A stretch of DNA of 40,924 nt, taken from Acidobacteriaceae bacterium. Lineage in GTDB: Bacteria; Acidobacteriota; Terriglobia; Terriglobales; Acidobacteriaceae. The stretch lies in the NCBI GenBank assembly GCA_003131585.1, contig PKVW01000025.1, positions 670 to 41,593 on the forward strand, written 5' to 3'. This document shows, piece by piece, positions 23,962-32,197 of the stretch. The first letter of the stretch is position 1, and each line of letters starts with the position of its first letter. The notes beneath the pieces are model-generated. The model did not search any database and had not been told where the DNA came from. It was given only the letters and a program-made list of their open reading frames with translations. Made by a program: the position numbers and the translations under genes.

Positions 23962-26559
23962 ATGAACCTGACTGCCGGCTCCAAACTTGGTCCTTATGAG
24001 ATTGTCGCCCCTCTGGGCGCGGGCGGGATGGGCGAGGTGTACCGCGCCCGCGACTCCCGCCTCAAACGCGAAGTAGCCATCAAGGTTTTGCCGCAGGCTT
24101 TTTCCCTCGATGCCGACCGCTTGCACCGCTTCGAGCAGGAGGCCCTTGCCACCGCGGCCCTGAACCATCCCAACATTCTGGCGGTATTCGACATTGGCAC
24201 GAACGAAGGCTCGCCTTACGTGGTGTCCGAACTGCTCGAAGGAGAGACCCTGCGGGAGCGGCTGCGCGGCGGATCGATCGCGGTCCGCAAGACTTTGGAT
24301 TACGCCTTGCAAATCGCGCATGGACTGGCCGCGGCCCACGAAAAAGGCATCATTCATCGCGACCTCAAGCCGGAGAATCTATTCGTCACGAAAGATGGGC
24401 GGGTCAAAATCCTGGACTTCGGACTTGCGAAACTCACTCAGTCCGACCCCGGCGACCACAGCTCGCTTCCAACCATGACCCACGCCACGGAGGCGGGGGT
24501 AGTGCTGGGCACGGCGGGATATATGTCGCCCGAGCAGGTGCGCGGCATTGCGGTGGATGCACGCTCTGACATATTCAGCTTTGGCGCGATTCTCTACGAG
24601 ATGGTTTCGGGCAAGCGGGCCTTTCACGGAGACACTGCAGCGGATACGATGAGCGCGATCCTGAAGGAAGACCCTCCGGACTTTGCCGAAACCAATCGCA
24701 ATGTTTCTCCGGCGCTGGAGCGCATCGTGCAGCACTGCCTGGAGAAAAATCCTGAGGCTCGCTTCCATTCCGCCAGCGATATTGCCTTTGACCTGGAACA
24801 TCTGACCGGAGTTTCCGGCACAACGGCAAGAGCAGCGACAGCGGCGGTTGCGGGCGCGCGGCCGCGCGGCAAGCTGCCGGCCGCGGTGGCGGGTGGTATC
24901 GCGCTCGCGTTGCTGATGCTGGGTCTCGGCTGGTGGCTCGGCCACGGCAGCGGCCGCACGCCCATGGCGGAATACCAACAGGTCACTTTCCGCACGGGTT
25001 CGATTGGCAATGCCCGCTTCACGCCGGATGGCAGCGTCGTATACAGCGCATCCTGGGAGGGCGCCGAGACCCAGCTTTATCTGTCGCACACGGACGATCC
25101 GGGCTCGCGCGAACTGGGGCTGAAGAGTGCGGAGCTGCTTTCCATCTCCAAGGGCGGGGAACTGGCGATCCGGCTCAACACGACGAGTCACGGCGGTTAC
25201 GCGCGCAGCGGAACCCTGGCGCGGGTCCCGCTGAGTGGAGGAACCCCGCGGGAAGTTCTGGATAACGTTGGGGAGGCGGACTTTTCCGCCAACGGCGAAA
25301 GCATGGCGATCATCCGCTATCTTCCGGAAAACAATCACTGGCGTTTGGAGTATCCCATCGGCAAGGTGCTGCTCGACAGCATCAACTGGCTGAGTCAGCC
25401 GAAGATTTCGCCGGACGGAAAGTGGGTGGCATTTGCCGACCATGAAAACCCGTACGGCGATGACGAAGGCTCGGTTGCGGTGTTGGACGCCGACGGCAAA
25501 CAGCCAGAAAGAAAACTCTCTTCCGGCTGGACTTCCCTGCAAGGAATTCTGTGGTCTCCGGCGGGCGACGAGATCTGGTTCACGTCCACCAACACGGGAA
25601 GCGCCTCGAATCCGCGGGCAGTGACGCTCGCGGGCAAGCTGCGGACAATCACCAACGTGCCAGGGGGCATGTGGCTGCAAGACATGCGGAATGGGACGGT
25701 GCTGGCGGTGGCAGAACACACCCGCATTGGGATCCGTGGCATGGAGCCGGGCGGCAAAGAGGAGCATGAGCTGGGGTGGTTTGGCTGGGCGCAACTGCAC
25801 GACATCAGCCGCGACGGGCGGAAGATTATCTTCGACGAAGAGGGCGACGGCGGCGGACCGAACTACACCGTATTTCTGCGCGATACCGATGGCTCACCCC
25901 CGGTGCGGATTGGCGAGGGCGACGCTATGGCCATCTCGCCCGATGGAAAATGGGCGATCACAAAGCCGGCGAAGGGCGGGCAGTTGAACCTGGTGCCGAC
26001 GGGTGCGGGCGAGGCCAGGCAACTCACGCACGACGCCGTCAGTTATGGCGCAGTTCGCTTTCTGCCGGACGGCAAGCGGCTGCTGGCCTCAGGAATTGAA
26101 GCGGGGCACGGCGGGCGCGACTATTTGATCGAACTGAGCAGCGGGGATTCCAAGCCGGTCACTCCCGAGGGCATCGCGGGCACCAACATTTCGCCAGATG
26201 GCAGGGGCGCCACGGTCCGTGGGCCCGATGGAAAACGGGGAATTTGGCTGCTTGAAGGAGGCGGGCTGCGCCCGATACCGGGGATCGAATCGAACGTGGG
26301 TATCATTGGCTGGACGGCGGACGGCCAGTCGCTCTACGTGGTTCCCAGCCGACGGGTCGGGCAAGCCTTGAAATCCGTTACGGTCTCACGGTTGAATATC
26401 CAGACCGGCAAAATGGAGCCGTGGAAAACCTTCGCGGGAGAAACGGGCGCGGGAGTCTCGTCCGTGGCTGCGCCGCTACTTTCGAGCGACGGGAACGCAT
26501 ACGCCTACCTCTACACTCGGGTGCTGTCGGAGGCCTACGTGGTGACTGGGTTGAAGTAG
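23962..26559 (+). CDS. Receptor-type Ser/Thr protein kinase with beta-propeller tail
   Basis: A complete 865-residue kinase. Kinase domain: Gly loop GAGGMGEVY (residues 20-27), ATP-binding Lys K41 (VAIKVLP), catalytic loop H132-R-D-L-K-P-E-N139, D152-F-G, and YMSPEQVRG (188-195). A membrane helix lies at about 306-327 (AAVAGGIALALLMLGLGWWL). The remaining 540 residues are predicted to lie outside the membrane and carry many FTPDGSVV, SPDGKWV, SADG-like blade turns of a PD40/TolB-like beta-propeller. The kinase thus probably links an envelope signal to phosphorylation inside the cell. Its ligand and targets are unknown. It shares this layout with the partial kinase at 1-2556. The start is 205 bp from the divergent antitoxin gene. 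All catalytic residues are intact. Confidence 0.96.
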   Translation: MNLTAGSKLGPYEIVAPLGAGGMGEVYRARDSRLKREVAIKVLPQAFSLDADRLHRFEQEALATAALNHPNILAVFDIGTNEGSPYVVSELLEGETLRERLRGGSIAVRKTLDYALQIAHGLAAAHEKGIIHRDLKPENLFVTKDGRVKILDFGLAKLTQSDPGDHSSLPTMTHATEAGVVLGTAGYMSPEQVRGIAVDARSDIFSFGAILYEMVSGKRAFHGDTAADTMSAILKEDPPDFAETNRNVSPALERIVQHCLEKNPEARFHSASDIAFDLEHLTGVSGTTARAATAAVAGARPRGKLPAAVAGGIALALLMLGLGWWLGHGSGRTPMAEYQQVTFRTGSIGNARFTPDGSVVYSASWEGAETQLYLSHTDDPGSRELGLKSAELLSISKGGELAIRLNTTSHGGYARSGTLARVPLSGGTPREVLDNVGEADFSANGESMAIIRYLPENNHWRLEYPIGKVLLDSINWLSQPKISPDGKWVAFADHENPYGDDEGSVAVLDADGKQPERKLSSGWTSLQGILWSPAGDEIWFTSTNTGSASNPRAVTLAGKLRTITNVPGGMWLQDMRNGTVLAVAEHTRIGIRGMEPGGKEEHELGWFGWAQLHDISRDGRKIIFDEEGDGGGPNYTVFLRDTDGSPPVRIGEGDAMAISPDGKWAITKPAKGGQLNLVPTGAGEARQLTHDAVSYGAVRFLPDGKRLLASGIEAGHGGRDYLIELSSGDSKPVTPEGIAGTNISPDGRGATVRGPDGKRGIWLLEGGGLRPIPGIESNVGIIGWTADGQSLYVVPSRRVGQALKSVTVSRLNIQTGKMEPWKTFAGETGAGVSSVAAPLLSSDGNAYAYLYTRVLSEAYVVTGLK

Positions 26560-26586
26560 GAAATCGCCTGCCGAGAAGCTGATTCC

Positions 26587-27507
26587 TCAATCTGCCGGCA
26601 TGGGCGCGGGACGCGCCACCACGGGACGTGCTTTCACAGCGACTGACGTTTCCGCTGGCGTCTCCAGCCACTTGCGCACTCCCGGCAGCGCCTGCCGCAT
26701 TGCCGCTTCTCCGGCGCAGATCAGTTCGCCGGCACGCTTGAAGTCGTCGTAGGCGAAGCCTGCCACATCGGGCTCGACCACCACGTCCGCGTCGCCTCGC
26801 CACAGATGGCTCATTCTGTCCTGCACGATGGCGAACGATTGTCCAATCACGTCAAAGAGATGTCGTGGCGCCCCATCTTTCGACCACTGCCCTTTCAAAT
26901 GGACTGCCAGCACCCGATCCGCGCCCATGTCGCGCAACGGCCGCGTGGGCACCGGATGCGAGAGCATGCCATCGACCAGCCAGCGCCCGCGAATATTTAC
27001 CGGCAAAAACATCCCAGGATACGCGCAACTGGCGCGCACCGGATCGATGATCGAACCAGAATGAAACACCACGCCCTCGCCGCTGTTAAAATCGGTTGCG
27101 GTCACGCCCAGAGGAATGCGTAGTTCTTCAAAAGTCTTCACCTTCAAAGTACGGGCGAGGAACGACACCATGCGGTCATTGGTGGCGAAGCCGTAACGCG
27201 AGACGGTCCAGCGAGCAAAGGTGGTAAAGCGAACTGAGCGCGCGACTTTTTCGAGTTCTTCGATTGAAAGACCGCTGCAATAGGCTGCGCCGATCAGCGC
27301 GCCCACGCTGGTGCCCGCGACAATGCGGACCGGAATTCCCTCTTCTTCGAGAACCTTCAGCACTCCGATGTGCGCCATGCCACGCGCAAAGCCGCCACCG
27401 AGCGCCACACCGATGGCCGGAGCGCGTGTCTCGGCCGCACCGCCCTTGCGGGAAAGTTCCCGTCCTAAAGCCTGTACCGACCGGATGATCTTGCCCAGAC
27501 TCTTCAC
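26587..27507 (-). CDS. Patatin-like phospholipase
   Basis: From the GTG at 27507, with GAGGAG six bases upstream, the protein has 306 residues; an upstream ATG at 27591 lacks such a site. The patatin hallmarks are the oxyanion stretch GVALGGGFARGMAHIGVL, nucleophile S67 in G-T-S67-V-G and D179 in RWLVDG (the Ser-Asp dyad). This is the RssA/YlbK-like bacterial group, acyl hydrolases of lipids or lysolipids. There is no signal peptide, so it is probably cytoplasmic or at the inner membrane face. The C-terminal tail is Ala/Val/Pro-rich. Its start is about 150 bp from the divergent NUDIX gene. Exact lipid substrate unknown. Confidence 0.93.
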   Translation of the reverse strand: MKSLGKIIRSVQALGRELSRKGGAAETRAPAIGVALGGGFARGMAHIGVLKVLEEEGIPVRIVAGTSVGALIGAAYCSGLSIEELEKVARSVRFTTFARWTVSRYGFATNDRMVSFLARTLKVKTFEELRIPLGVTATDFNSGEGVVFHSGSIIDPVRASCAYPGMFLPVNIRGRWLVDGMLSHPVPTRPLRDMGADRVLAVHLKGQWSKDGAPRHLFDVIGQSFAIVQDRMSHLWRGDADVVVEPDVAGFAYDDFKRAGELICAGEAAMRQALPGVRKWLETPAETSVAVKARPVVARPAPMPAD

Positions 27508-27660
27508 CGGAACTCCTCGTCCCCGGCTTGCGGGAACTTCACCTACCTTAACCTCTAAGATGCCACGATATTGCGGAATGCTGCAGGCCACTTTCGTGCC
27601 ATCCGGGGTTACGAGCGAACCAGGCGCATGTTACCTGGGTGTTACCCATCCTCGGCGAGG

Positions 27661-28188
27661 ATGACTAACTCCTATAATCCTGCTAACTTGCCGACTATGG
27701 TGCGGGAGATATCTGCCGGCGGCGTGGTGATCCGGAACCGGGACGGAGCCTGGTGGATGGCGGCCATCGAGCCGCCCAACGAGTCTACCGGCGCCGCGGC
27801 GCGTCGATCCCTACGCGCCGTCGGAAGGCCAGTCCTAGCCCTGCCCAAGGGCTTGGTGGATCCCGGCGAGAAGTCGCCTGAAACCGCGCTGCGAGAAGTT
27901 CGCGAAGAGACCGGAGTGACCGCCGATCTAGTGACCAAGCTCGGCGATATCAAGTACGTATACACACGTACTTGGGGCGACGGCCAGCGCGTTTTTAAGA
28001 TCGTCAGTTTCTACCTGATGCGCTACCAGTCGGGCCGCATCAACCACATCGCACTCGAAATGCGAATTGAAGTCGCCCGGGCCAAATGGGTCCGCCTGCA
28101 AGATGCTCCTACGCTGCTCGCCTACAAGGGAGAGAAACAAATGGCTCAGCGCGCGCTGGAGTACGTGAAAGCCCACGCCGAACTCTAG
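27661..28188 (+). CDS. NUDIX hydrolase
   Basis: A 175-residue NUDIX protein from the ATG at 27661; an ATG at 27697 (MVREISAGGVV) is an equally good start, as neither has a well-spaced ribosome-binding site. The NUDIX box is complete: GLVDPGEKSPETALREVREE followed by TGV, matching G-x5-E-x7-R-E-x-x-E-E-x-G. NUDIX enzymes cut nucleoside diphosphates linked to another group (for example ADP-ribose, diadenosine polyphosphates or oxidised nucleotides). The family resembles the small diadenosine-polyphosphate-type group, but substrate cannot be fixed from sequence. Divergent from the patatin gene. Confidence 0.92.
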   Translation: MTNSYNPANLPTMVREISAGGVVIRNRDGAWWMAAIEPPNESTGAAARRSLRAVGRPVLALPKGLVDPGEKSPETALREVREETGVTADLVTKLGDIKYVYTRTWGDGQRVFKIVSFYLMRYQSGRINHIALEMRIEVARAKWVRLQDAPTLLAYKGEKQMAQRALEYVKAHAEL

Positions 28189-28243
28189 GCCGGGAGGCAT
28201 TCCCGAATTCCTTCTGCGCCGCCGCATCCCGCATAATGCTTCT

Positions 28244-28720
28244 ATGCCCTTTCGCCAAGCCCCTAATCCCATAGCGCCGCCGCCCCACAGGCTGTCGGGA
28301 AGGCATCCGAATTTCCCGCTTCAGCTACCGTTACTGATTCTGTGCCTAGCGGTGCCGCTATCGCCTTTGGCAGCCAAGACTCGGCCAGCTCCGGCCCTGG
28401 ACCCCGGTTACGTCCCTGCCCTCGCCGCAGCCGATCACTTCCTTCAGGCCTGGCAATCCGGCGACATCGAAAACGGGATGGCACTGCTCACCAGTCATGC
28501 CAAGAAAAAAGCTACGCCGGAGATCCTCGAGAGATTTTTCTCCAACCCCGGGCCTTCAGCCTACGAAATCGGTCGTGGCAAGTTGCTGAAGCGCGGCCGC
28601 TACGAGTTCCCGGTTTCGTTAGTCTCTGGTACCTCGAAAAACAGCCGCACCCGCCACTTCTCCAGCATTGTCGTTGTGAACACTGGCAACAACGACTGGG
28701 CGGTGGATAAACTGCCATGA
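28244..28720 (+). CDS. Small exported hypothetical protein
   Basis: A 158-residue protein with an N-terminal hydrophobic segment at about residues 24-43 (FPLQLPLLILCLAVPLSPLA) after a basic, Pro-rich leader, so it is probably exported or anchored by its N-terminus. The mature part reads VPALAAADHFLQAWQSGDIE, then NGMALLTSHAKKKATPE, FSSIVVVNTGNNDWAVDKLP. This resembles the SnoaL/NTF2-like or DUF4878-like folds in which a small cone-shaped domain holds a helix pair followed by a beta-sheet; the match is weak. It lies 55 bp after the NUDIX gene. Function unknown. Confidence 0.7.
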   Translation: MPFRQAPNPIAPPPHRLSGRHPNFPLQLPLLILCLAVPLSPLAAKTRPAPALDPGYVPALAAADHFLQAWQSGDIENGMALLTSHAKKKATPEILERFFSNPGPSAYEIGRGKLLKRGRYEFPVSLVSGTSKNSRTRHFSSIVVVNTGNNDWAVDKLP

Positions 28721-28787
28721 GTAGATTTCCGACTGTGAATTCTAACTGGCAATTGACAGTCCCCTGTGCTCCTTTCGCCGTCCTCTG

Positions 28788-28864
28788 CCTGCCCCTGAGC
28801 GTAGTGGAAGGGGCCTGCCCTGAGCGTAGTCGAAGGAGCCTGCCCTGAGCGCAGTCGAAGGGTG
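28788..28864 (+). repeat. Three tandem copies of a 25-bp repeat
   Basis: The unit CCTGCCCTGAGCGTAGTCGA ending AGGAG is present three times (28788-28813, 28814-28838, 28839-28864) with one to four changes per copy. It lies between a stop codon and the start of the beta-oxidation gene at 28891. Similar CTGAGCG...GTCGAAGG strings are, from memory, common dispersed repeats in several phyla. Confidence 0.8.
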
Positions 28865-28890
28865 ATAAAAGCTTTTCTCGAGGCTAGATC

Positions 28891-31350
28891 ATGAAACGCA
28901 TTAATAAAGTCGCCATTCTCGGCGCCGGAACCATGGGTGCCCGCATCGCCGCGCAGTTTGCCAACGCCGCGGTCCCCAGCTTCCTGCTCGACATCGTCCC
29001 GGGAGATGTCCCACCCGGCGCCGATGCTCCCACGCGAAACAAGATCGCGACCGCCGGCCTCGATGCCGCCAAGAAATCCAAGCCCGCCGCCTTCATGGAT
29101 CCTTCGCTCGTCCGCTTCGTTACTGTCGGCAACTTCGACGACGACCTGAAGAAGCTGGCTGAGGTCGACTGGATTATCGAGGCCGTCGTCGAAAATCTCG
29201 ACATCAAGCGCGCGTTGTTAAGCAAAGTCGAAGCCATCCGAAAGCCCGGCACCCTCGTCACCACCAATACCAGCGGGCTGCCCGTAAGAAAAATCTCCGA
29301 AGGCTTCTCCGACGATTTCCGCCGCTGCTGGTTCGGCACGCACTTCTTCAATCCGCCGCGCTACATGCGCCTGCTGGAACTCATCCCCACGCCGGACACC
29401 GACCGCGCGCTGATGGATTCGGTGGCGAGGTTCTGCGATGTGCGCCTCGGCAAAGGCGTCGTGCTGGCCAAAGACACGCCGAACTTCATTGGCAACCGCA
29501 TCGGCACCTTTTCGGTGTTGAATGTCATGCGCCTCATGCAGGAAATGGACCTTACCATCGAAGAAGTGGACGCGCTGACCGGACAGGCCGTCGGCTGGCC
29601 GAAGTCGGCAACCTTCCGCACGATTGATTTGGTTGGACTGGACATCCTGGGACACGTGGTCGGCAATATGACCTCGGTCCGCGACGAACGCGGCGACCTT
29701 CGCCTGCCCGACTTCTTCGGCCAGATGCTGCAACGCAAATGGCTGGGCGACAAAACCAAAGGCGGCTTCTACAAGAAGGCAAAAGGCGGCGAAGGCAAAG
29801 AAGACGAACGCTTGGCCCTCGACTGGAAGACCCTCGAATACCATCCACGGCAGAAACCCAGGTTCGCCGCGCTCGACATGGCGAAGAACGTGGAAGATAC
29901 CGGCGCGCGCCTGCGCATGTTACTCGGCATGGAAGGAAGCACTCCGCAGAAGGGCGACAAAGCAGGCCAGTTCCTGTGGTCGGCTCTTTCAGATTTGTGG
30001 ACCTACTCCGCCAACCGCGTCCCTGAAATATCCGACTCGATCGTTGAAATCGACCGCGCCATGCGCCTCGGCTTCAATTGGGAGCTCGGCCCCTTCGAGC
30101 TCTGGGACGCCGCCGGAGTAGATGCCACCGTCGCCCGCATGAAAAAAGAAGGCAAGCCGGTGGCGGCCAATATCGAAAAGCTGCTCGCCTCAGGCAAGGC
30201 GGCGTGGTATGCCGATGACCCCAAGACTGCGTCAGGACGCGTTTACTGGGATCTGGGAACCGGCAACCGGCAACCGGTTCAGGTCCCAAGCGGCGTGTGG
30301 TCGGTCACGGTCGCCAAGAAGTCGAATGGCGTGGTGAAGAAAAATTCCGGAGCGTCGCTGGTCGATCTCGGCGACGGCGTGGCCTGCATCGAGTTCCACA
30401 GCAAGATGAACTCGCTGGGCGCCGACATCATCAACCTCATTCTGCAAACCCTCAAGCCCGGCGGGTCGGGCGACGCCTTTGACGCCTTCGTCATCACCAA
30501 CGACGCCACGAATTTCTCCGTCGGCGCCAACCTCATGCTGCTGCTCATGAGCGTGCAGGAGGAAGAGTGGGACGACGTCGACCTCGCCATCCGCCAATTC
30601 CAGGGGATGACCCAGGCCCTCAAGTTCTCGCCCAAGCCGGTAGTCGTCTCGGCTTTCGGATTGTGTCTGGGCGGCGGCACGGAAATCTCGCTGCACGCCG
30701 CAGCCCGCCAGCCTCACGCCGAACTTTACACCGGACTCGTCGAAGTCGGCGTCGGCCTTCTCCCTGGCGGCGGAGGCTGCAAAGAAATGCTGCTGCGCGC
30801 CGTCGACAGCGCCGCTGCGGCGCGCGGCGGCTCACCGGCCAGCGCTTCTCAAAGAGATTCTCTCGCCGGATCCATCGAGCTGCTGGAAGCCATGAAGCGC
30901 GCGTTTGAAACCATCGCCACCGCTAAGGTCGCCACCTCCGCGCACGAAGCCCGCGCACTCGGCTTCCTCTCCGATGGCGACCGCATCACCATGAACCGCG
31001 AGCGCGTGCTCTCCGACGCCAAGACCCGCGCCCTCGAACTTGTCCGCGCCGGATACGCGCCGCCCATCCCCCGCACCGACATCCCCGCCCCCGGCGAAAA
31101 CCTTCTGGCCACACTCAAGATGGGCGTCCACATGATGCGCCAGGGCGACTACATCACCGACTACGAAGTGAAGCTCGCCACAAAAATCGCCGAAGTCCTC
31201 TGCGGCGGCAACGTCACCCCCGGCACGCCGGTGAGCGAGCAATACATTCTCGACCTCGAGCGCGAAGGCTTCAAATCGCTGTGTGGCGAGAAGAAAACGC
31301 AGGAGAGGATTCAGTACACGTTGAAGACGGGGAAGACGCTTAGGAACTGA
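28891..31350 (+). CDS. 3-hydroxyacyl-CoA dehydrogenase / enoyl-CoA hydratase fusion
   Basis: This 819-residue protein carries out two steps of fatty-acid beta-oxidation. The N-terminal NAD-binding domain shows GAGTMG (residues 11-16) and the dehydrogenase pattern GTHFFNPPRYMRLLELIP, followed by two C-terminal dehydrogenase domains (VLAKDTPNFIGNRIGTF). The last part (about residues 490-800) is a crotonase/enoyl-CoA hydratase domain with the oxyanion pattern FGLCLGGGTEISLHAAARQP and LVEVGVGLLPGGGG, keeping both catalytic-type Glu residues. The order (dehydrogenase first, hydratase last) is the reverse of FadB/FadJ and typical of the acidobacterial and related forms. It is the first gene of the cluster with thiolase (33624) and acyl-CoA dehydrogenase (34928), but about 2.3 kb of other genes lie between. 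Localisation is cytoplasmic. Confidence 0.95.
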   Translation: MKRINKVAILGAGTMGARIAAQFANAAVPSFLLDIVPGDVPPGADAPTRNKIATAGLDAAKKSKPAAFMDPSLVRFVTVGNFDDDLKKLAEVDWIIEAVVENLDIKRALLSKVEAIRKPGTLVTTNTSGLPVRKISEGFSDDFRRCWFGTHFFNPPRYMRLLELIPTPDTDRALMDSVARFCDVRLGKGVVLAKDTPNFIGNRIGTFSVLNVMRLMQEMDLTIEEVDALTGQAVGWPKSATFRTIDLVGLDILGHVVGNMTSVRDERGDLRLPDFFGQMLQRKWLGDKTKGGFYKKAKGGEGKEDERLALDWKTLEYHPRQKPRFAALDMAKNVEDTGARLRMLLGMEGSTPQKGDKAGQFLWSALSDLWTYSANRVPEISDSIVEIDRAMRLGFNWELGPFELWDAAGVDATVARMKKEGKPVAANIEKLLASGKAAWYADDPKTASGRVYWDLGTGNRQPVQVPSGVWSVTVAKKSNGVVKKNSGASLVDLGDGVACIEFHSKMNSLGADIINLILQTLKPGGSGDAFDAFVITNDATNFSVGANLMLLLMSVQEEEWDDVDLAIRQFQGMTQALKFSPKPVVVSAFGLCLGGGTEISLHAAARQPHAELYTGLVEVGVGLLPGGGGCKEMLLRAVDSAAAARGGSPASASQRDSLAGSIELLEAMKRAFETIATAKVATSAHEARALGFLSDGDRITMNRERVLSDAKTRALELVRAGYAPPIPRTDIPAPGENLLATLKMGVHMMRQGDYITDYEVKLATKIAEVLCGGNVTPGTPVSEQYILDLEREGFKSLCGEKKTQERIQYTLKTGKTLRN

Positions 31351-31419
31351 AGATGCCACGAAATACCGGCAGCCACGATCCCGGGCGTCTACCCACGAAG
31401 CCGATTTCTTCCTTGCTTG

Positions 31420-31440
31420 GTATATACGTTTGATATATAC
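31420..31440 (+). promoter_or_regulatory. Repeated TATATAC sites upstream of the vapBC remnant
   Basis: GTATATAC at 31420-31427 (itself a palindrome) and TATATAC at 31434-31440 form a direct repeat with 13-bp spacing, about 30 bp before the broken vapB. The AT-rich core recalls the operator at 15805-15826. It was probably the operator and -10 region of the TA locus. Confidence 0.5.
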
Positions 31441-31467
31441 TTAAGTCGAGGGTTCGAGCCCTCCGCC

Positions 31468-31704
31468 ATGCCGAAGACCGACATGCCAAGCTCTTCCAGA
31501 ACGGCCGCAGCCAGGCGGTGCGGCTGCCGCGGGAGTTTCGCTTTGAGGGCGACCGCGTGCGCATCCGGCGCGTAGGTCGTGCTGCTCGAACCGATCATTC
31601 TGGATACGAAGGAATGGTTTCGCAAGCTGGATGAACTGAATTCCGAACCATTCCCGTCCCGCGACAAACAACCGCCCGCGCCGGAACGCAAAATCTTCGA
31701 GTGA
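31468..31704 (+). pseudogene. vapB: VapB-type antitoxin broken by two frameshifts
   Basis: Three frames must be joined to rebuild a VapB. The ATG at 31468 gives MPKT. From 31485 a shifted frame reads [20 protein letters not shown] followed by [11 protein letters not shown]. From 31579 the first frame resumes with [20 protein letters not shown] and ends ERKIFE. The same pattern ([20 protein letters not shown]) is intact in the VapB at 15544-15786, so the comparison is internal. A five-base insertion near 31480 (ATGCC is repeated) explains the first shift; a small deletion near 31578 explains the second. The original frame meets TAG at 31573. If the sequence is right, no full antitoxin can be made. 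Its stop overlaps the GTG start of the toxin. Confidence 0.8.
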
Positions 31705-32114
31705 ACTACCTGCTGGACACGAACGCCTGCATCGCGCTGATCAATCATACAACGGCTACGGTTCGAAACCGTTCTCAGAAGGCCCTCAGCCATGGCGAGC
31801 AGCTCTACGTTTCCTCAGTGGTCACTTTCGAGCTGTGGTATGGCGTTGCGAAAAGCGTGCGTCAAACCCACAATGCCCGGCAGCTTGAGGCTTTTCTGGC
31901 TGGCCCGGTTATCTTGCTCCCACTTGAGCGCGAAGACTCCAAAGTCGCGGGCTCGATCCGGGCCGCCCTTCGAGCATCCGGCAAACCTATCGGCGCATAC
32001 GACTACCTGATCGCCGGTCAGGCCTTGGCGCGTCAACTCACACTGGTGACGGCCAACCTCTCCGAGTTTTCTCGCGTGAAGGGACTCTCCTGGCAGGATT
32101 GGGCAAAACCGTAG
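31701..32114 (+). CDS. vapC: VapC-type PIN-domain toxin, antitoxin partner broken
   Basis: A 137-residue PIN-domain toxin with GTG start. The metal-binding acids are intact: Asp in MNYLLDTNACIAL, Glu in VVTFELWYGV, Asp in GAYDYLIAGQA and an Asn in TANLSEFSRV where many family members have Asp. WQDW at the end is typical of the tRNA(fMet)-type VapC. It follows vapB with a 4-bp overlap (GTGA), the usual coupled order. Because the antitoxin is frameshifted, the toxin would be unopposed unless it is silent, weakly active or neutralised by another VapB such as that at 15544. The T-A-N substitution near the last acidic site may also matter. Confidence 0.9.
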   Translation: MNYLLDTNACIALINHTTATVRNRSQKALSHGEQLYVSSVVTFELWYGVAKSVRQTHNARQLEAFLAGPVILLPLEREDSKVAGSIRAALRASGKPIGAYDYLIAGQALARQLTLVTANLSEFSRVKGLSWQDWAKP

Positions 32115-32197
32115 AATGATTCCGATCAGACCTTTGTGATCCTTCGTCGTCTATGCTACGTGCGTTGAAGTTAACTCTATCCGCGAGAGTGACACTG

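Noticed and set aside
24379-25800. Long minus-strand open frame opposite the Ser/Thr kinase
   Set aside because: Antisense shadow with Arg/His-rich composition; the kinase on the plus strand is unambiguous.
28788-28864. CRISPR array
   Set aside because: Three adjacent 25-bp units without spacers are a simple tandem repeat, not repeat-spacer structure; no cas genes are near.
31443-31467. tRNA gene
   Set aside because: Only a T-arm-like piece is present; no acceptor 5' strand, D-arm or anticodon arm precedes it. Kept only as a low-level finding.
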